Shown: positions 26,110 to 38,350 of the stretch, piece by piece | Layout: each line of letters opens with the position of its first letter | Position numbering within the stretch: position 1 is the first letter of the stretch | NCBI GenBank assembly: GCA_008694505.1 | Contig: VZDJ01007753.1 | Span: 17,271,003-17,335,002 of the forward strand | DNA: 64,000 bases | Direction: 5' to 3' | From: Cyanoderma ruficeps | Taxonomy: Eukaryota; Chordata; Aves; Passeriformes; Timaliidae | The notes under the pieces: model-generated | Databases searched by the model: none | Told to the model about the DNA's origin: nothing | Seen by the model: only the letters and a program-made list of their open reading frames with translations | Translations under genes and position numbers: made by a program

Positions 26110-26600
26110 GGATGGATCCTCAGCACAGGACAGATGCTGACCCACTAGAATGAGCCCAGAGGAGGGCCATGAAGATCATCAGAGGACTGGAGCATCTCTC
26201 CTGTGAAGGAAGGCTGACAGACCTGGGGCTGGAGAAGGGAAGGCTACAGGGAGACCTTACTGTGACCTTTCAGTAGCTAAAATGGGCTCACAAGAAAGAA
26301 GAGAACAAGCATTTTAGCAACGCCTGTAGCAATAACACAAAAGCTAATGGTTTTAAACTAAAGGACAGCGGACTTAAACTAGATATAAGGAGGAAGTTCT
26401 TTACAATAAGGGTAGTGAGACACTGGTCCAGGTAGTTCAGAGAGGTGGTGGATGCCACATCCCTGAAAACATTAAAGGTTAGGTTGGATGGGGCTCTGAG
26501 TAACCTTCTAGTTGAGGATGTCCTTGTTTGTTACAGGGTGATTGGACTAAATGAACATTAAAGTGCCTTCCAACTGAAATTATTCTATCATTCTCTGAAA
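26110..26600 (+). mobile_element. CR1 LINE, 5'-truncated copy (end of ORF2 and 3' UTR)
   Basis: A long, clear match in order to the CR1 3' region: gcccagaggagggccatgaa, then ggagcatctctcctgtgaag, then cagggagacctta, then a ggttttaaact block, then gaggaagttctttac, then cagagaggtggtggatgcc, ggttggatggggctctgag, and the tail ccttccaactgaaattattct. The terminal attctatcattctct corresponds to the short repeat at which CR1 ends. Truncation at the 5' side is normal for this LINE. It is diverged and cannot encode a working protein. Confidence 0.93.
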
Positions 26601-29600
26601 ATATTTGTCAATATCTGCAGAATACTTTTGAGTTAAAGAGATAAACAACCATGAAATTTATGTCACTGAAAATCAGGGATGCCACAGAAGTATGAAATAT
26701 TCACGCTTATTCACTTGTTTCCACATGTTTCTCCAAAATAAAGATACTGCAGTACTTCTCAACAAAATAAAAAGAGTCTCAATCTCTGCTCCTCTATGCT
26801 TTCAGGGCTGCCTTGCTTTTTTTCTTCCCTGGAAAACAGTCATGAAACTAAGTTTACGTTTAATTTGTGGCCTCCAGCCTACTCAAACACCCTAGGTTGC
26901 TGCAGAAAGCAACTGATAGAGACGCCCACCTGCTTCACCCAAGACCATACACAGATCAACACTAGGAAGGTCAACACTAGGAAATACTGCAATTTGCTGA
27001 ATCTGGTCATCCTCACCTCCACTATTGTTTTAAGGGTGCAGAAACAGAGCAACAGAACAAACTAAGAACACTTAAGTAACCGCCCAATGAGCTTAAAAAA
27101 GAGATAAATTCTTAATACAAGAGCAGACTTTATCATTTTACACAGTGAACATCCTAACTGTAAATCTTGAAGTTTTACTGGGCTGTATATACAATCCTCC
27201 CTCAAGGAGGAGAAGGAGGTCCAAAAAAACCACAAGTCCACATGACAAAACAAGAACACAAGACCAAAAGATGGGATCCCATTTGGGGATATTTGGTAGT
27301 TAAAAGACTAGAATGTCATGCTCAGGACATCTTTGTTAGAAGTGACACAGACAAACTGGCCAAATCCTTGGTGCACAAGGCAATGAATCTAGAGAAAATA
27401 GAAAGCAGACACAAAATTCCCATTTAGTTTAAGTCTATTGTCATTAATGAATTATCATTTTGTGATTTCAATTTAAGCAAAACATTTGTATATTTCAATA
27501 AGTTGTCAACAGATCTAATTTTAACTTCACATTATACAATACTGCTATGCTTTTTTGATTGTTTTGCCTCCAATCAAATACATGGCTTATTTCATAGTCC
27601 ATGGACATACAAATGGAAATCACCTTCCATCATAACAGCTAGTAGACTTTAGTGAAGGAAATACTGGACCATGTTTTCAGATTAATTAATACATCTACAG
27701 AACTGGTCCTTTCCGCTCCCACCACACTACTGCCCAGGCTCCCTGGTAGTGCTCACTGTTCTACAGCTGTTTAACAGCTTCAGCAATACCTGTTGTATTA
27801 CACCCAAGCTGAGACACAGAAAAAGATGGTAGTCATAGGTGAGACAGAGGAGGAAGCTGTCTCTCTCTCCCTTTTTCTGTTAACTTTCATTCTCCTAGAG
27901 TTAGAAATGCCCATGTTTCCAGTGAAGCTCCTCAAAGTATCACTGCTCCTCAAATGCTATAAACAAGCTGGAGCATCATATGGGCCAGGGAAGTTTCCTA
28001 TGGGATGTACAGGGAGCCCTGGATCTTCCCAAGTGGTGAGGGAAAATAGGAAGTATTCCCATTTCATGTCTAACACTGGGCAAGGTGCAAATACACCCTG
28101 GGCACCAGAATTCTGGCCAGGCATCATTTGCTACCCAAACGCAGCTCGGATCCCAAGGCAAGACACATAACAATCATACACTGAGTCACACTGGCGCTTT
28201 TTATGGTTCATTGATTTTTCTGACTGCATTCATCACCACAATCTTTGGAGCAAGGAGCTGAAGTCCCCCAGCTGGAGTTTTACATAGAAGCAGCTCAAAA
28301 CAAAAAGGAATGGAGATTTCACTACATGCTTGGTTAAAAGGAAATGAAATGCAGACCTTCCTTTGCTACTGCACAGTCACTGAGACTACCATTAAAAAAA
28401 TTTGTGACAGTGTAAACTTCCTCTCTTACTTTATGGATCTTCAAATGTGCATATATATGTATGCACTTGTATGTGTATTCATATATAGGTATAAATATAT
28501 GAAGACATACACAAATGCTTTTATCTCAGTGAGGTTGGAATATCACTCTATAATATTTACCATGGAAAGATCTCTGGATGTTCATCACCCAATTCTGTTG
28601 ACAGGCAAGTGCAGTTTCACTTCTGCCATGTCCTACGCCTTATCCTGTTAGAAGAGAAAGCTGAAAGCACAGACTGTCTGTGGTCCCAGGACTCTGTTCC
28701 TCAGACTGCAAACCTGTTAGCACTTCTGAGAAACATTTTGCTGATACACTCTTAAATGAAATGTGTTTGAAAGGAGAGACCTTTAAGGATTCACCAGCTA
28801 CCCAAGAGTGCCATTATTGGGAAATGGAAATATGTGCTGATCTTCCTGCAGAAAGGAGGATAAATGCTTTGTAAAACATTACAGAAAGCAGTAAGCTTCA
28901 CTTCCATATCAGGCCAAAGTGGATGGCAACTTCATTAACATCTAATTCATGCAAAGCATCCAGCAGCAAATGCAGGGCAAGGTATGTAATGCTGGCCTCA
29001 TTTTGAGATCCGTGTTATGAAAAATTATCTTCTTATGTTTCTTCACTATGGTACACACTGTTATCAGACCTGCAGTGAACTTTTGCTGCTATCTCAAAGC
29101 ATGCTGCAATGGCTCTCTTCTTATCTCCAAAAAGACATTTAGGTTTACTTACTGCTTCTCAAAAGGCCAGTTTGCTCCTGAACAAAACCACTAATGGTAA
29201 AGAACACAATCACACACTACTTTCATCATGATCATCTCACTAAAGTTACCAGATTACTAATTTTATTCACCAAATATGAAACACAAGCTGTTTATGCACC
29301 TATGCAACTTTTATTTTGTGCAAAGTGTCCGTCTGTTTCCATCACCAACAACCTGTAGATGCTGTGGATTTCAAAGCTCCCTTATTCTCTTTTATCATCT
29401 GCTTACATTAAAGGAGCTGCTTTTAGTATAAGCTTTCAGCTTTGGGGCAATTTCTGGAAGAAGAAAAATGATTTAAAGGCAAAAGAGGGACTGCCTGGCA
29501 AGGACAGATTAAAAATTAGCATGGGGAGTTTCACCCAATATGTCCCTGAAAAGAAGGGTCACATAATGTTACATGTTCCTTAGGATGAAAACAAATGGTT

Positions 29601-29815
29601 CATAGATGTGGAACTGAAAACATCAAAATAGAATTAAAGCAAGGGAAGCATTAGAAAAAATAAAGAATGTTACTAATGGCAGAGTCTGTTAGCTTTAAAA
29701 TATATTTCCACTGGCTGTTTGATAAATAGGGTTTTGAGGTGACTTAGCCTTTGCAGGTGACTGCAGGTTTGCAGACTCACAGGTCAGGCACAAAAAGTTA
29801 CAGCAAATTGGGTTA
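26601..29815. other. Non-coding unique DNA, no gene seen
   Basis: Short frames only. It contains a small direct repeat at 26956-26983 and an AT-rich cryptic ATA/GTATG stretch around 28448-28500. No repeats of known family were recognised. Confidence 0.65.
26956..26983. repeat. Direct repeat, 13-bp units 15 bp apart
   Basis: The 13-mer tcaacactaggaa occurs at 26956-26968 and again at 26971-26983. It is a local duplication. Confidence 0.85.
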
Positions 29816-29819
29816 CATC

Positions 29820-30140
29820 AAGTTGACTCCCTCAAAGGCAGAGATGCCCTGCAGAGAGATCTTGACAAACTGGAGGGCTGAGAAAACACCAAGCTATGTC
29901 AGGGGGCGTTTAGGCTTTATATTAGGAAAAAGTTCTTCACTCAGATGGTGGCTGGGCACCAGAACAGGCTCCCCAGGAAGTGGTCACAGCACCAAGCCTA
30001 GCAAGAGTTCAAGAAATGTTTGGACAATTTTCCCAGGTGCATGATGTGATTCCTGGTGCTGTCTTGTGCAGGGCCAGGAGTTGAATTCAATGTTCCTTGT
30101 GGGTCCCTTTCCACTCAGGATAATGTATAATTCTATACAT
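29820..30140 (+). mobile_element. CR1 LINE with internal deletion
   Basis: The first part (ctcaaaggcagagatgccct, then gagagatcttgacaaactgg, ending near 29892) matches the late part of CR1 ORF2. It then joins directly to the 3' UTR block (ggctttatattagg, aaaaagttcttcactcagat, ccaggaagtggtcacagcac). The element ends with ggtcccttccactcagg and an attctat tail. The intervening ORF2 sequence normally present between these blocks is missing. It is a dead copy. Confidence 0.88.
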
Positions 30141-30530
30141 TTTTTTCTCCTTTCCCTGCTCTAAACAGAAAAGTCAGCAGCCTACCTCCACTCCAAATGC
30201 TTTCCTACAAAGGTTAAATCCAGCTGTAAAAATCCATTCCATGGCAACTTCTTTTACCTGACTTCCTGAAGTCATTACAGGACAAATCACCATGCCCTGC
30301 CAATTGACCAGTACAAATCAGGAAGGCTGTAATGTGCAAGCTACTTTCAGTGGTAAAAGTCAGTCCTCAGGTCTTGCTTTGCAAAGCTGATGTAGAAGGC
30401 AAACAATACACAGTCTTACTGAAGTTGCAGTTTTGAGCTGTTACCTCAGTTAGAGACAAAATTTTCTGTTTACGAATGCTACACATACCTCTTCCTAAGC
30501 AGACACTGTTTTAATTTACTTTGAAGAACT

Positions 30531-30790
30531 TCATAGAATTACAGGAAAATTCAGGTTGGAAGGGATTTTAGAAAGTTTTAAGCACAATCTTCTCAAGTCA
30601 GACTTGGCTGTGAGGTGAGACCAGGTTACTTAGGACTTTGTCCCATTGGGGATCAAAGACCTCTGAGGAAGAAGACATGGCATGATCTCTTTGGGCAATT
30701 TGTTTCTTGCTTGACTGTCATCAGGGGGGAGAAGTTTTTAGCAAGATTATGAGAAATACTGCTTCTTGTATGAAACCTGTATCAGACAGT
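30531..30790 (-). mobile_element. CR1 LINE 3' fragment, opposite orientation
   Basis: The fragment starts with tcatagaattacagg and aggttggaagggatttta, the reverse complement of a CR1 terminus. It continues with accaggttacttaggacttt, then ctctttgggcaatttgtttc, then gggagaagtttttagcaag. These correspond to the CR1 UTR words for 'GGTTGCTCAGGACCTTGTCC', 'CTCTGGGCAACCTGTTCC' and 'GAAGTTTTTCC'. It is diverged, and its right edge is uncertain. Confidence 0.8.
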
Positions 30791-32207
30791 ATTTGCATAG
30801 ATTTCCTTCATAATGGCTGGGTTTCTCTTCATTTCTGTTATTCATTAGTGTAGCTGCACTGTTAAGGAGCTCTGCCAGGTTAAAATGAGGTCAGACTCTG
30901 ATGATGAACACATGGCTGAAGTGGTCCTGCGCTGCAGTTAGAAATAGGTAATCTCAGAATATCTTCCAATTTTTATCTCAGCTAAAATGAAACAAGAGTT
31001 TGTCAACATTTCAAAGGCTAAATTTTACTGAGCATATTATAACATTATATAGTGTAAGCTGACAAACAGGGCAGTAAAGAGGTGGTTATCATAAAATTTA
31101 AGCCAAGTTTTTCCCAGTGAGAGGTGGGGGCTGTGAAATCCATCTTCTTTCTAGAAAGGAAGAGATGGGAACCTGGTGGATCAGGAGTACATATATGTTC
31201 AGTCACGAAACACATGCTTAACTTTCACATGATAGTTTTAAGTTGCCATGATGTAATGACTGTAAGTTCACTGATGTTTTTTCTTCTACCACACACTAGA
31301 GCACAGATGTTGTGCCAAGACAAGTGAGTCCATCATGCACCAGGGATTAACATCTGTATTGGGGCAAGGACTTCAACAATCTCCATGACAGTGGGCTTAA
31401 CATTCCCATGTTGTTCCACATTTCAGATGGACCATAAAATAAAACTTAATGCCAAACACATGATCAGTTACAGTTGCTGATTTCATACTCCACAGTTAAG
31501 GCATGAGGAATGCAGAAGGACTTTACCAAGTATAGCTCTTCTAATGTAATTTCATAGAAAACTCAAAAATCCACTTGGACTTGAGCTTACTGCATCACTG
31601 AATATCTCAGCTTTTAAATGATCCAATAGTTCAGAGAAATGCCTTTTACAGTAATGAATATAATCACTGCTAATTACTGAGCACCAACATAGGCTCTCAA
31701 ACATTAGACTTGGTCTGCTGAAATAGTATCTCCATGTAAGACATCACTGTCACTCAAGGAGAAGACACAGGGCATTAGTAAATCTGGTTTCTGGTCTTCC
31801 TGCATATATTGTTCAGGAACAAAATGTGACCTGAATGGCATCTGTTCCCTCTCTTCCTTGGTAACATCGGGAGAAAGGGTTTGTTTCAATGGATGGATAC
31901 AGGGAAACAAGTAAGCCCACAGATTGTCCCTTCTGACAGCATTTCTGCCATGGATACCAGGGAATTTATCACAGTTCTGGTTCAAGTCACCAACTTTTTT
32001 ACCCCCAAGAGCCCACATGTTGGCATCCACTGCAGCTATAATTTCAGCAGGTCATGGTGGAGATAACACAAGGCCTTTCAATGAGAAAGCAGACGACATT
32101 AATGTGTTGTTGGAGTTTCTTGTTACACCAACAGCACCAGGCATTTGCCCCACTAATAGCTAAAGAAAGGGCAGGAGGGCAAGAACTGACTTCTTACAGC
32201 ACAACTT

Positions 32208-32220
32208 AAAAAAAAAAAAA
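32208..32220. repeat. Poly-A homopolymer (13 A)
   Basis: Thirteen A followed by GGG. No retroelement body was recognised upstream. Confidence 0.9.
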
Positions 32221-32510
32221 GGGACAGAGTAATGCTTCATTAATAACATCTTACTTAAAACGCATTCATTATCCTGTTTCCCACTACTGACACTGCAGTT
32301 ATGTGCTCAGCAAACTCATAACAAAGCCTACAGTTTCAGAGGTAACTTGGCCACAAACAACAGCTTCCCAGCCCCAATTTTTGTAGACAGGCCATTAACT
32401 TAGTAACAAGTTTAAACATTTCCTTTTCAGATTTGACCGTATTTTGGCAAAATGCACGAATATCCTGTTCTGCTTCTGTTCTGTTTATCATAGAAGGATG
32501 TATAAAAGCC

Positions 32511-32520
32511 TTTTTTTTTT
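32511..32520. repeat. Poly-T homopolymer (10 T)
   Basis: Ten consecutive T following a tataaaag word. Simple repeat. Confidence 0.85.
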
Positions 32521-34450
32521 ACACTTATAATTGGCTCTTGTCAGCTGTTACTCTGTAATGTGGTGAGCACTCCTGGGAGGGCAGGGAATGTGAAATCAAT
32601 CAGGACTCTTTACAGCGCCAGTAGTGAAAATTCCTGCCATCTCTATGAACTCCTCAGGCTTTTTGTTTTCTTTGTAATGTCTTTTAGAAATCCCTACAAA
32701 CTCAGCAAGGCACAGAACTGAAACACAGAGAGCTTACACCTAGGCAGAGAGGGGATGAAGAAGGAAGAAGCATGCTCTCCACATCAGTGCAAAAGCCATA
32801 CATTTCAGACTGTTTATTGATGTAATGGTTACTCATATCCTTTCAACTACCTTTTTCCTCCTACAGAATTATAAACTGGTGTACTACTTACACATCAGTG
32901 GTGAACTGCATATTATGTCTTTGGCAGGAACCATATTTCATAATTTTTCCTCAAGAAATGAGTGATAAAACACTGCTGTTACTGAATAACATAAAAATGC
33001 AGTTTATTACTAGCCTTACTATCTACAATTATTTCTACTAGTAATCAAATGTTAATTTACAGACCAGTGCTAGCAGTTATATGCTGGATCACTGGCCCAC
33101 TAACAAGCCAAGTATACAAGAAATTCACAGATAATAATGACTTCACGTTTTGATCTAGGCTAGGCATGAATGCACAATTCAGACATATAAGATGAAACAG
33201 TCCTGAGAGCAGCATGAATTCATATAGATCCAGACACCAAAATAAATGAACAGAAGGAAAAATCTGAGATAGTGCAAATACTGCCATTGCACAACATTTT
33301 CATCTGCACATTTTCTATTTGATGTTATTAAAATGGTAGCTCTGCCTTTCAGCCCCTTCTCATATATAACTTTGTTTCTGTGCTGCTGATGTGCATACAC
33401 AAATGTAGGAAGATGGACAGGGGAATTCACTCATTTTCCAGCCTAAGAAAACTGTAGAAAATTTGTAATGAAGAAAATGTAGAAAATAGCCTTTGCCTCG
33501 CCCCCCTAAATTCCTACACAAACATTTTGAAAGACCCACAGATGTTACAAGACAACTTCCATTAGATTGGTATGCATTTGGTTACTTCACACATACCTGT
33601 CTCTTTCAAATCCCAAAGTCTTCTGATCACAATGAGCAAACAGCCATGTCAACAGGGAAGGAAATGGCTGAGAGCACCACTCCATTCAGTGGCTTCACTG
33701 GTCACCAGGGTTTGGAAAACATCACAAACTTTCAATGTGTGTGATCACCTTTAGCCTCTCTTACGACTTTTCAAGACAAAAATACATAGATTAATTGAAA
33801 GGTAAGCTGAAAAACTCATGGAAGTCTTGACACACAGAAGGCCACTATTTTTCCCTTCCCTTTTATGCTTGCAACTCTGTATCTTAAGGCCTTGGAATTT
33901 ACCACCACCTTCCTTTTCTCTTTTTCCCACCTCCTCTTTCAGATTTCAGCTTGCTGCATTCATAAATTCATACCTTTCATTCTTCCTTTTGCAGAAAAGC
34001 ATGACCATGGTGCACTACTCTCAAACTGATCACAACTGAACACCAAGTCACACTGACTTCAAGCTGTAGCTCATGACTGCACATTCAGAATCCACAGTCT
34101 CTCTGCTCTCCATTTTGATTTAACATTTGGTTCTTGTTGGCCCATACAGTTAATCTTGTTGCTGTTAAATACAGTAGCATCTCTCTCTGCAAATCCTGCC
34201 GTCTGGAACAGTTCTTTACTTACGTTTCAGCAAATCACTTGCTTTAAAAAATCTGGAAGCATATCTTGTCTCCCCTTGCTTGAAACTAAATTCCTTCCTT
34301 TATCACTGAGAAAGGGATACCATTGCATGTAGTGCCGGTTTGTCCCTCATAGCCAAATGTACTTCTAAACTGCTGTCTTGAACCACCCTCTTCAAAATTA
34401 CAGACACATAAACCAAGACCCAGGATTTTCACATTGAGATCACCTTTTTC

Positions 34451-34490
34451 GTTATTTTGTTGTTTTGTTTGTTGTTGGTGTTTTTTTTAA
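34451..34490. repeat. T/G-rich low-complexity tract
   Basis: An irregular GTT/GTTTT stretch, almost entirely T and G on the plus strand. Confidence 0.8.
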
Positions 34491-35380
34491 CAGACCATAT
34501 GACAAAACCATGAGGCATCTGGGGATACAGTCTGCATGAAATCTTCTACACAAAATAAAGCTGTATTACTATCTTAACCATCCAGTATTGGGTGTTCCTC
34601 AAATTACTTGAGTATAAAGAAATAGACTCCAAATAAATAGCAAAAGTCACTTATTTGTGTCATCTACTTTGAAAACAATTGCTTGAAATAGAGCAATTAG
34701 TAATTTGTCAAACAAAATGTGAAAACTGATAACTGCAGCTGATATACTGCCTGGCATTACTCTCCTGTTTTCAAATAAAAAAACAGACAGTACATACATA
34801 ACATATATTTCTATTCTTTGGGCATTAGTAGCTGTCTCTTTCAGGTCTCAATATGTGATCAGAATTTTAATTGAACAGCTCTCACTCTAACATCATTATT
34901 CTGTAAACATGACATTATAATAACAGTGCAGCGTTAGTCCTAACTTTGGACAGATAACAACACAACCTTAGAATGAAAGTGAAGGATAGAGACAAAGGTT
35001 TATGGTCAAGATTCTCAAGAGGTGAAGCTTCTCTGGATTAGGCCCAAGATTTTTCCTCAGTCATAAACTGAAGAGCTAATTTCAAAGAGGGTATCCACTG
35101 TCCCGAAGAATCAGAAACTGAGAGCCATGAAACACGTTTGATACAGGTCTGACCAGCTGTCACAGGGAAACTACACCAGCTTTAAGCAAGTGATGGAAAG
35201 GTATGGGACTCCAAGCCCTTTTCGTAGCTTCCACAGAATTATTTTTTATCATATGCCATTGTTCTCCAGTTAACCTGGCCTATAACTGGGGTGTGACTTC
35301 AAATCACTGCAATGGAGATGGGTCCACGTGTGAGTTATCACACTGCACAAGTCCAGCAGGCAAAGAGAAAGAACCACAGT

Positions 35381-35404
35381 AAAAAAAAAAAGAGATTTTT
35401 TTTT
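35381..35404. repeat. A11 and T9 runs in inverted arrangement
   Basis: Eleven A, the spacer GAGA, then nine T. This gives a potential A:T hairpin and a likely site of sequencing or slippage error. Confidence 0.85.
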
Positions 35405-38039
35405 CTTTAAGGGAGCATCTCCTGCCCTAGGTGCTAAGGTTCCCAGCACAGTCAGCAGCCTGATCTTTTCTGGAGAACTGCTCCATCTTGGCTGGTGGTG
35501 CTGGGTGACCTCGTCAAGGGCGAGCGCCTTGTGCCAGTGTGTGTGGCCCTGGCGGAGATCTGATGTAGGACTGCAGGAGCTTCCAGCTCTTTCCATGGAG
35601 TCTTTAGGGTAGGATGAACTTGTTTTGCTCTTCTGTGCTTTTAAGAGATGCATTAATTTTTAGAAGTTAAAATGTTAACTTGATTTCTCTTGCAGATATG
35701 GTACCATAACAATGACTAAGATGCTAGATTAGGAGATATGTTTTCTAATTTATTTTATCTTATTTTCTTACACTTTATCTTATCTCTCTAAATCACAGAA
35801 TATATGCATCATTTAGCAGAAGATGACTATCCCCAGTCTTAAGTACAAGAACTAGAAGTAGAAAAATAAAACTCAGAAGTTTCTCTTCTGCTGTGGTTGC
35901 AAAACTTAATTTAGAAGAATGCCAGTCAATGGAATAAAGCCGCTATTTTTACCCTTTGGACACACAAAATTTATCATTAAAACTTACAATTAGATAAAGG
36001 ATCTGAAAGCAATATAGATTTTAAGATGGAAAATTCTTCTCAGGGAAAAAGCCACAGCATCAACTTAAAGCTAATCTCAGCCTGAGATCTGATAGAAAGA
36101 GAACAGTACATAGGAGGGCAGCAAAATAATTGAAGAGTCCTGGTTCAGGACTCTCGTACATGTACAGGACACTACAGTAAGTTTTACTAACTCCTGACCA
36201 AGACCACTGCCTATAGCATATGTGAGCATCTATACTGCACAAGATTCTTTTTGCATAGGCACACAAGTTAGGGCAGTGGCCTTTGGAAACCTTGGCCTGG
36301 AATACATTACCAAACAATACAAACAATAAGCCTTCTCCAGAAATCCTCACAGAAGGTATGTGCAAGCAGTATTGCATATATTTTGCCTTCATTCCAAGTT
36401 TCTTTGATATCACAAGAAAATCTCCTACAGAAATTATAGCACTGTTTGTCGTGCTTGTTATCTGCTTTAGAAATTAACTTGAAAATACATATTTACAAAT
36501 AAAGCAACTTTTAATTGCTGTTTATAGAAAAAATATTGTCACTATCTGAGAGTCAGAAACTATTCTTTCCCTTGCTTTTAACTACTACCTTGATCTATTA
36601 CACAGCTATTGTTCCCAAGGAACAAAATCCCAGCTCCTCAATTCCATCTCTGCATAGGAAGGAATAGTTCTTAATCACATGTGAAATGGGAAAAGGCATG
36701 AATTGATGGCACTTGAACTGCACAGACAAGAGCAGTGAATTAATATGATAAGTATTTGCTAATCTCAAGGCAGTAAATTGCAGGCTGGCTGAACACACAT
36801 GAAGACAATGCATTACAAAATACGGCTGATTGTTTATTCTCGACTGCCAAAAAGCTTCTCAAGATGCACCAAGAGAAAATTTCTGCAGCCAGAAAAATGA
36901 TTCTGATGATGACAAGAGGAAAAGAAAGGAATCTCTCCACCCCCATCCTGGCCACCCCAAGCTTAAAAGTATCTAAATGTTCTGGCATTAAAAACAAAGA
37001 CAAAATCATATTGAAACCCATTAAAAACTGATTAAATTAGTAGATTGCATGTACTTTTTGATGAAAAAGGTGCTATTTGATTACTTGGAAATCACTTTAA
37101 AATGCGTATTTTAAAATATTTGTTTAGTGTTTCTGATATCTTGCTTATGCTTCTTCCCAAGTATCAGAACAATAGTTTAAGTTAAGGTTTTGCTCATCTG
37201 CTACATGTAAAAGTTTATTTCAATAACTTCACTGAAAAAAACACTGCAACCTTTTTGTTAGGAACACATCGGAGGAGAGAATTTTCTTTTTTTGCAGGCA
37301 AAGACAATGCTGTAAGTAATTATTTTTTTAAAAATTATTTAAAAGAAACACCAAGAATTTTACCAGAGTCTGCCACCCATAGTGCAGTACTAGTAGCTGC
37401 CTGACAGTGGGTCTATGTTCAACTCTGAAAGCCTTGTATGAAGGGAAGGAGACCAGAAAAAAATGGGAAGAATACTGCATCCCCTAGAAATTCTGGATCT
37501 AAGCCTTGCATCCGCTCCAACCAAAGCCTGAAGAAAACCACTAATTTCTCCTTTAAGCTTTGTTATTCCAGGCTTCTCTTTACAAATACGTGGAAATATT
37601 TAGGCATTCAAAGAACTTTAGGAGACCAACATACCTTATGCAGGGCACCTCCACTGCACAAGCCTGTCCTTGGCAAGCTCAGCAGTGATTGTGCACTAGG
37701 TGATTAAACGGAGCTGGCCAGCAGGACCCCAAGCAGTGCCAGCCCACTTGAGCTAAGTGCAACATGACAGTGCCCAGACCTGTCATGGCTCTGAGCAGAA
37801 CAGTGAGCTCAGCCTTGCAGCAATCCAGTTCTGACAAACAGCGTCTTCACAGCACATAAATAAACTCTGCTAGTAATTATACACGTATTTATAGTGCATC
37901 CTTCCTCCAGGAACCACAAAGTGCTTTAAAAATACCAGCCCCTCCTCTGAAAGACTTCTTGTTTAGCAATCCCAGGACTGCCAGTACAATTGGCAAATGA
38001 CATTTCACTGGAATGAGAGGTACTTAGGTGGCATTGTCA

Positions 38040-38350
38040 CTTGTTGGTTTAACAGAACTACTCTGTCTTTCTTCAACCTAGCATTTAGACACAATCCCTG
38101 TGCTTTTTGAATGAATAAAACAACAATAGGATAATTGGACTGTGTTGGCAAACATGTTTATTCTGTTAAGGACACCGAAGCTTTAAAGCTAAAGGGGACA
38201 TTTGCATCATGATTTAGTGAAGCCATAACTGATTTCAGCAGAGTGATTAAGACTTCAGAACTATTTGTACAGTAGGTTGGTTGCTATTGCCCATTCTAAT
38301 ACCCAGAAGATACAATTTGTTCTCAATTATTTTTCCCCATGCTCAAAGAG
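38040..38350. other. Candidate conserved non-coding element
   Basis: A repeat-free stretch with a forkhead-type word TGTTTATT (38155-38162) adjoining ttggcaaacatg, a SOX-type AACAATAG (38122-38129), and further ATTA cores. It is not coding. The regulatory role is inferred only from motif grouping. Confidence 0.3.

Noticed and set aside
28440..28505. ATA/GTATG-rich stretch as a microsatellite or promoter
   Set aside because: Too irregular for a tandem repeat, and the TATA-like words lack any other promoter context.
35270..35653. 127-codon minus-strand frame
   Set aside because: It crosses the A11/T9 tract and has no domain. The composition looks like chance.
36060..36413. 117-codon minus-strand frame with hydrophobic end
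   Set aside because: No family resemblance, no supporting splice or promoter signal, and length within chance expectation.
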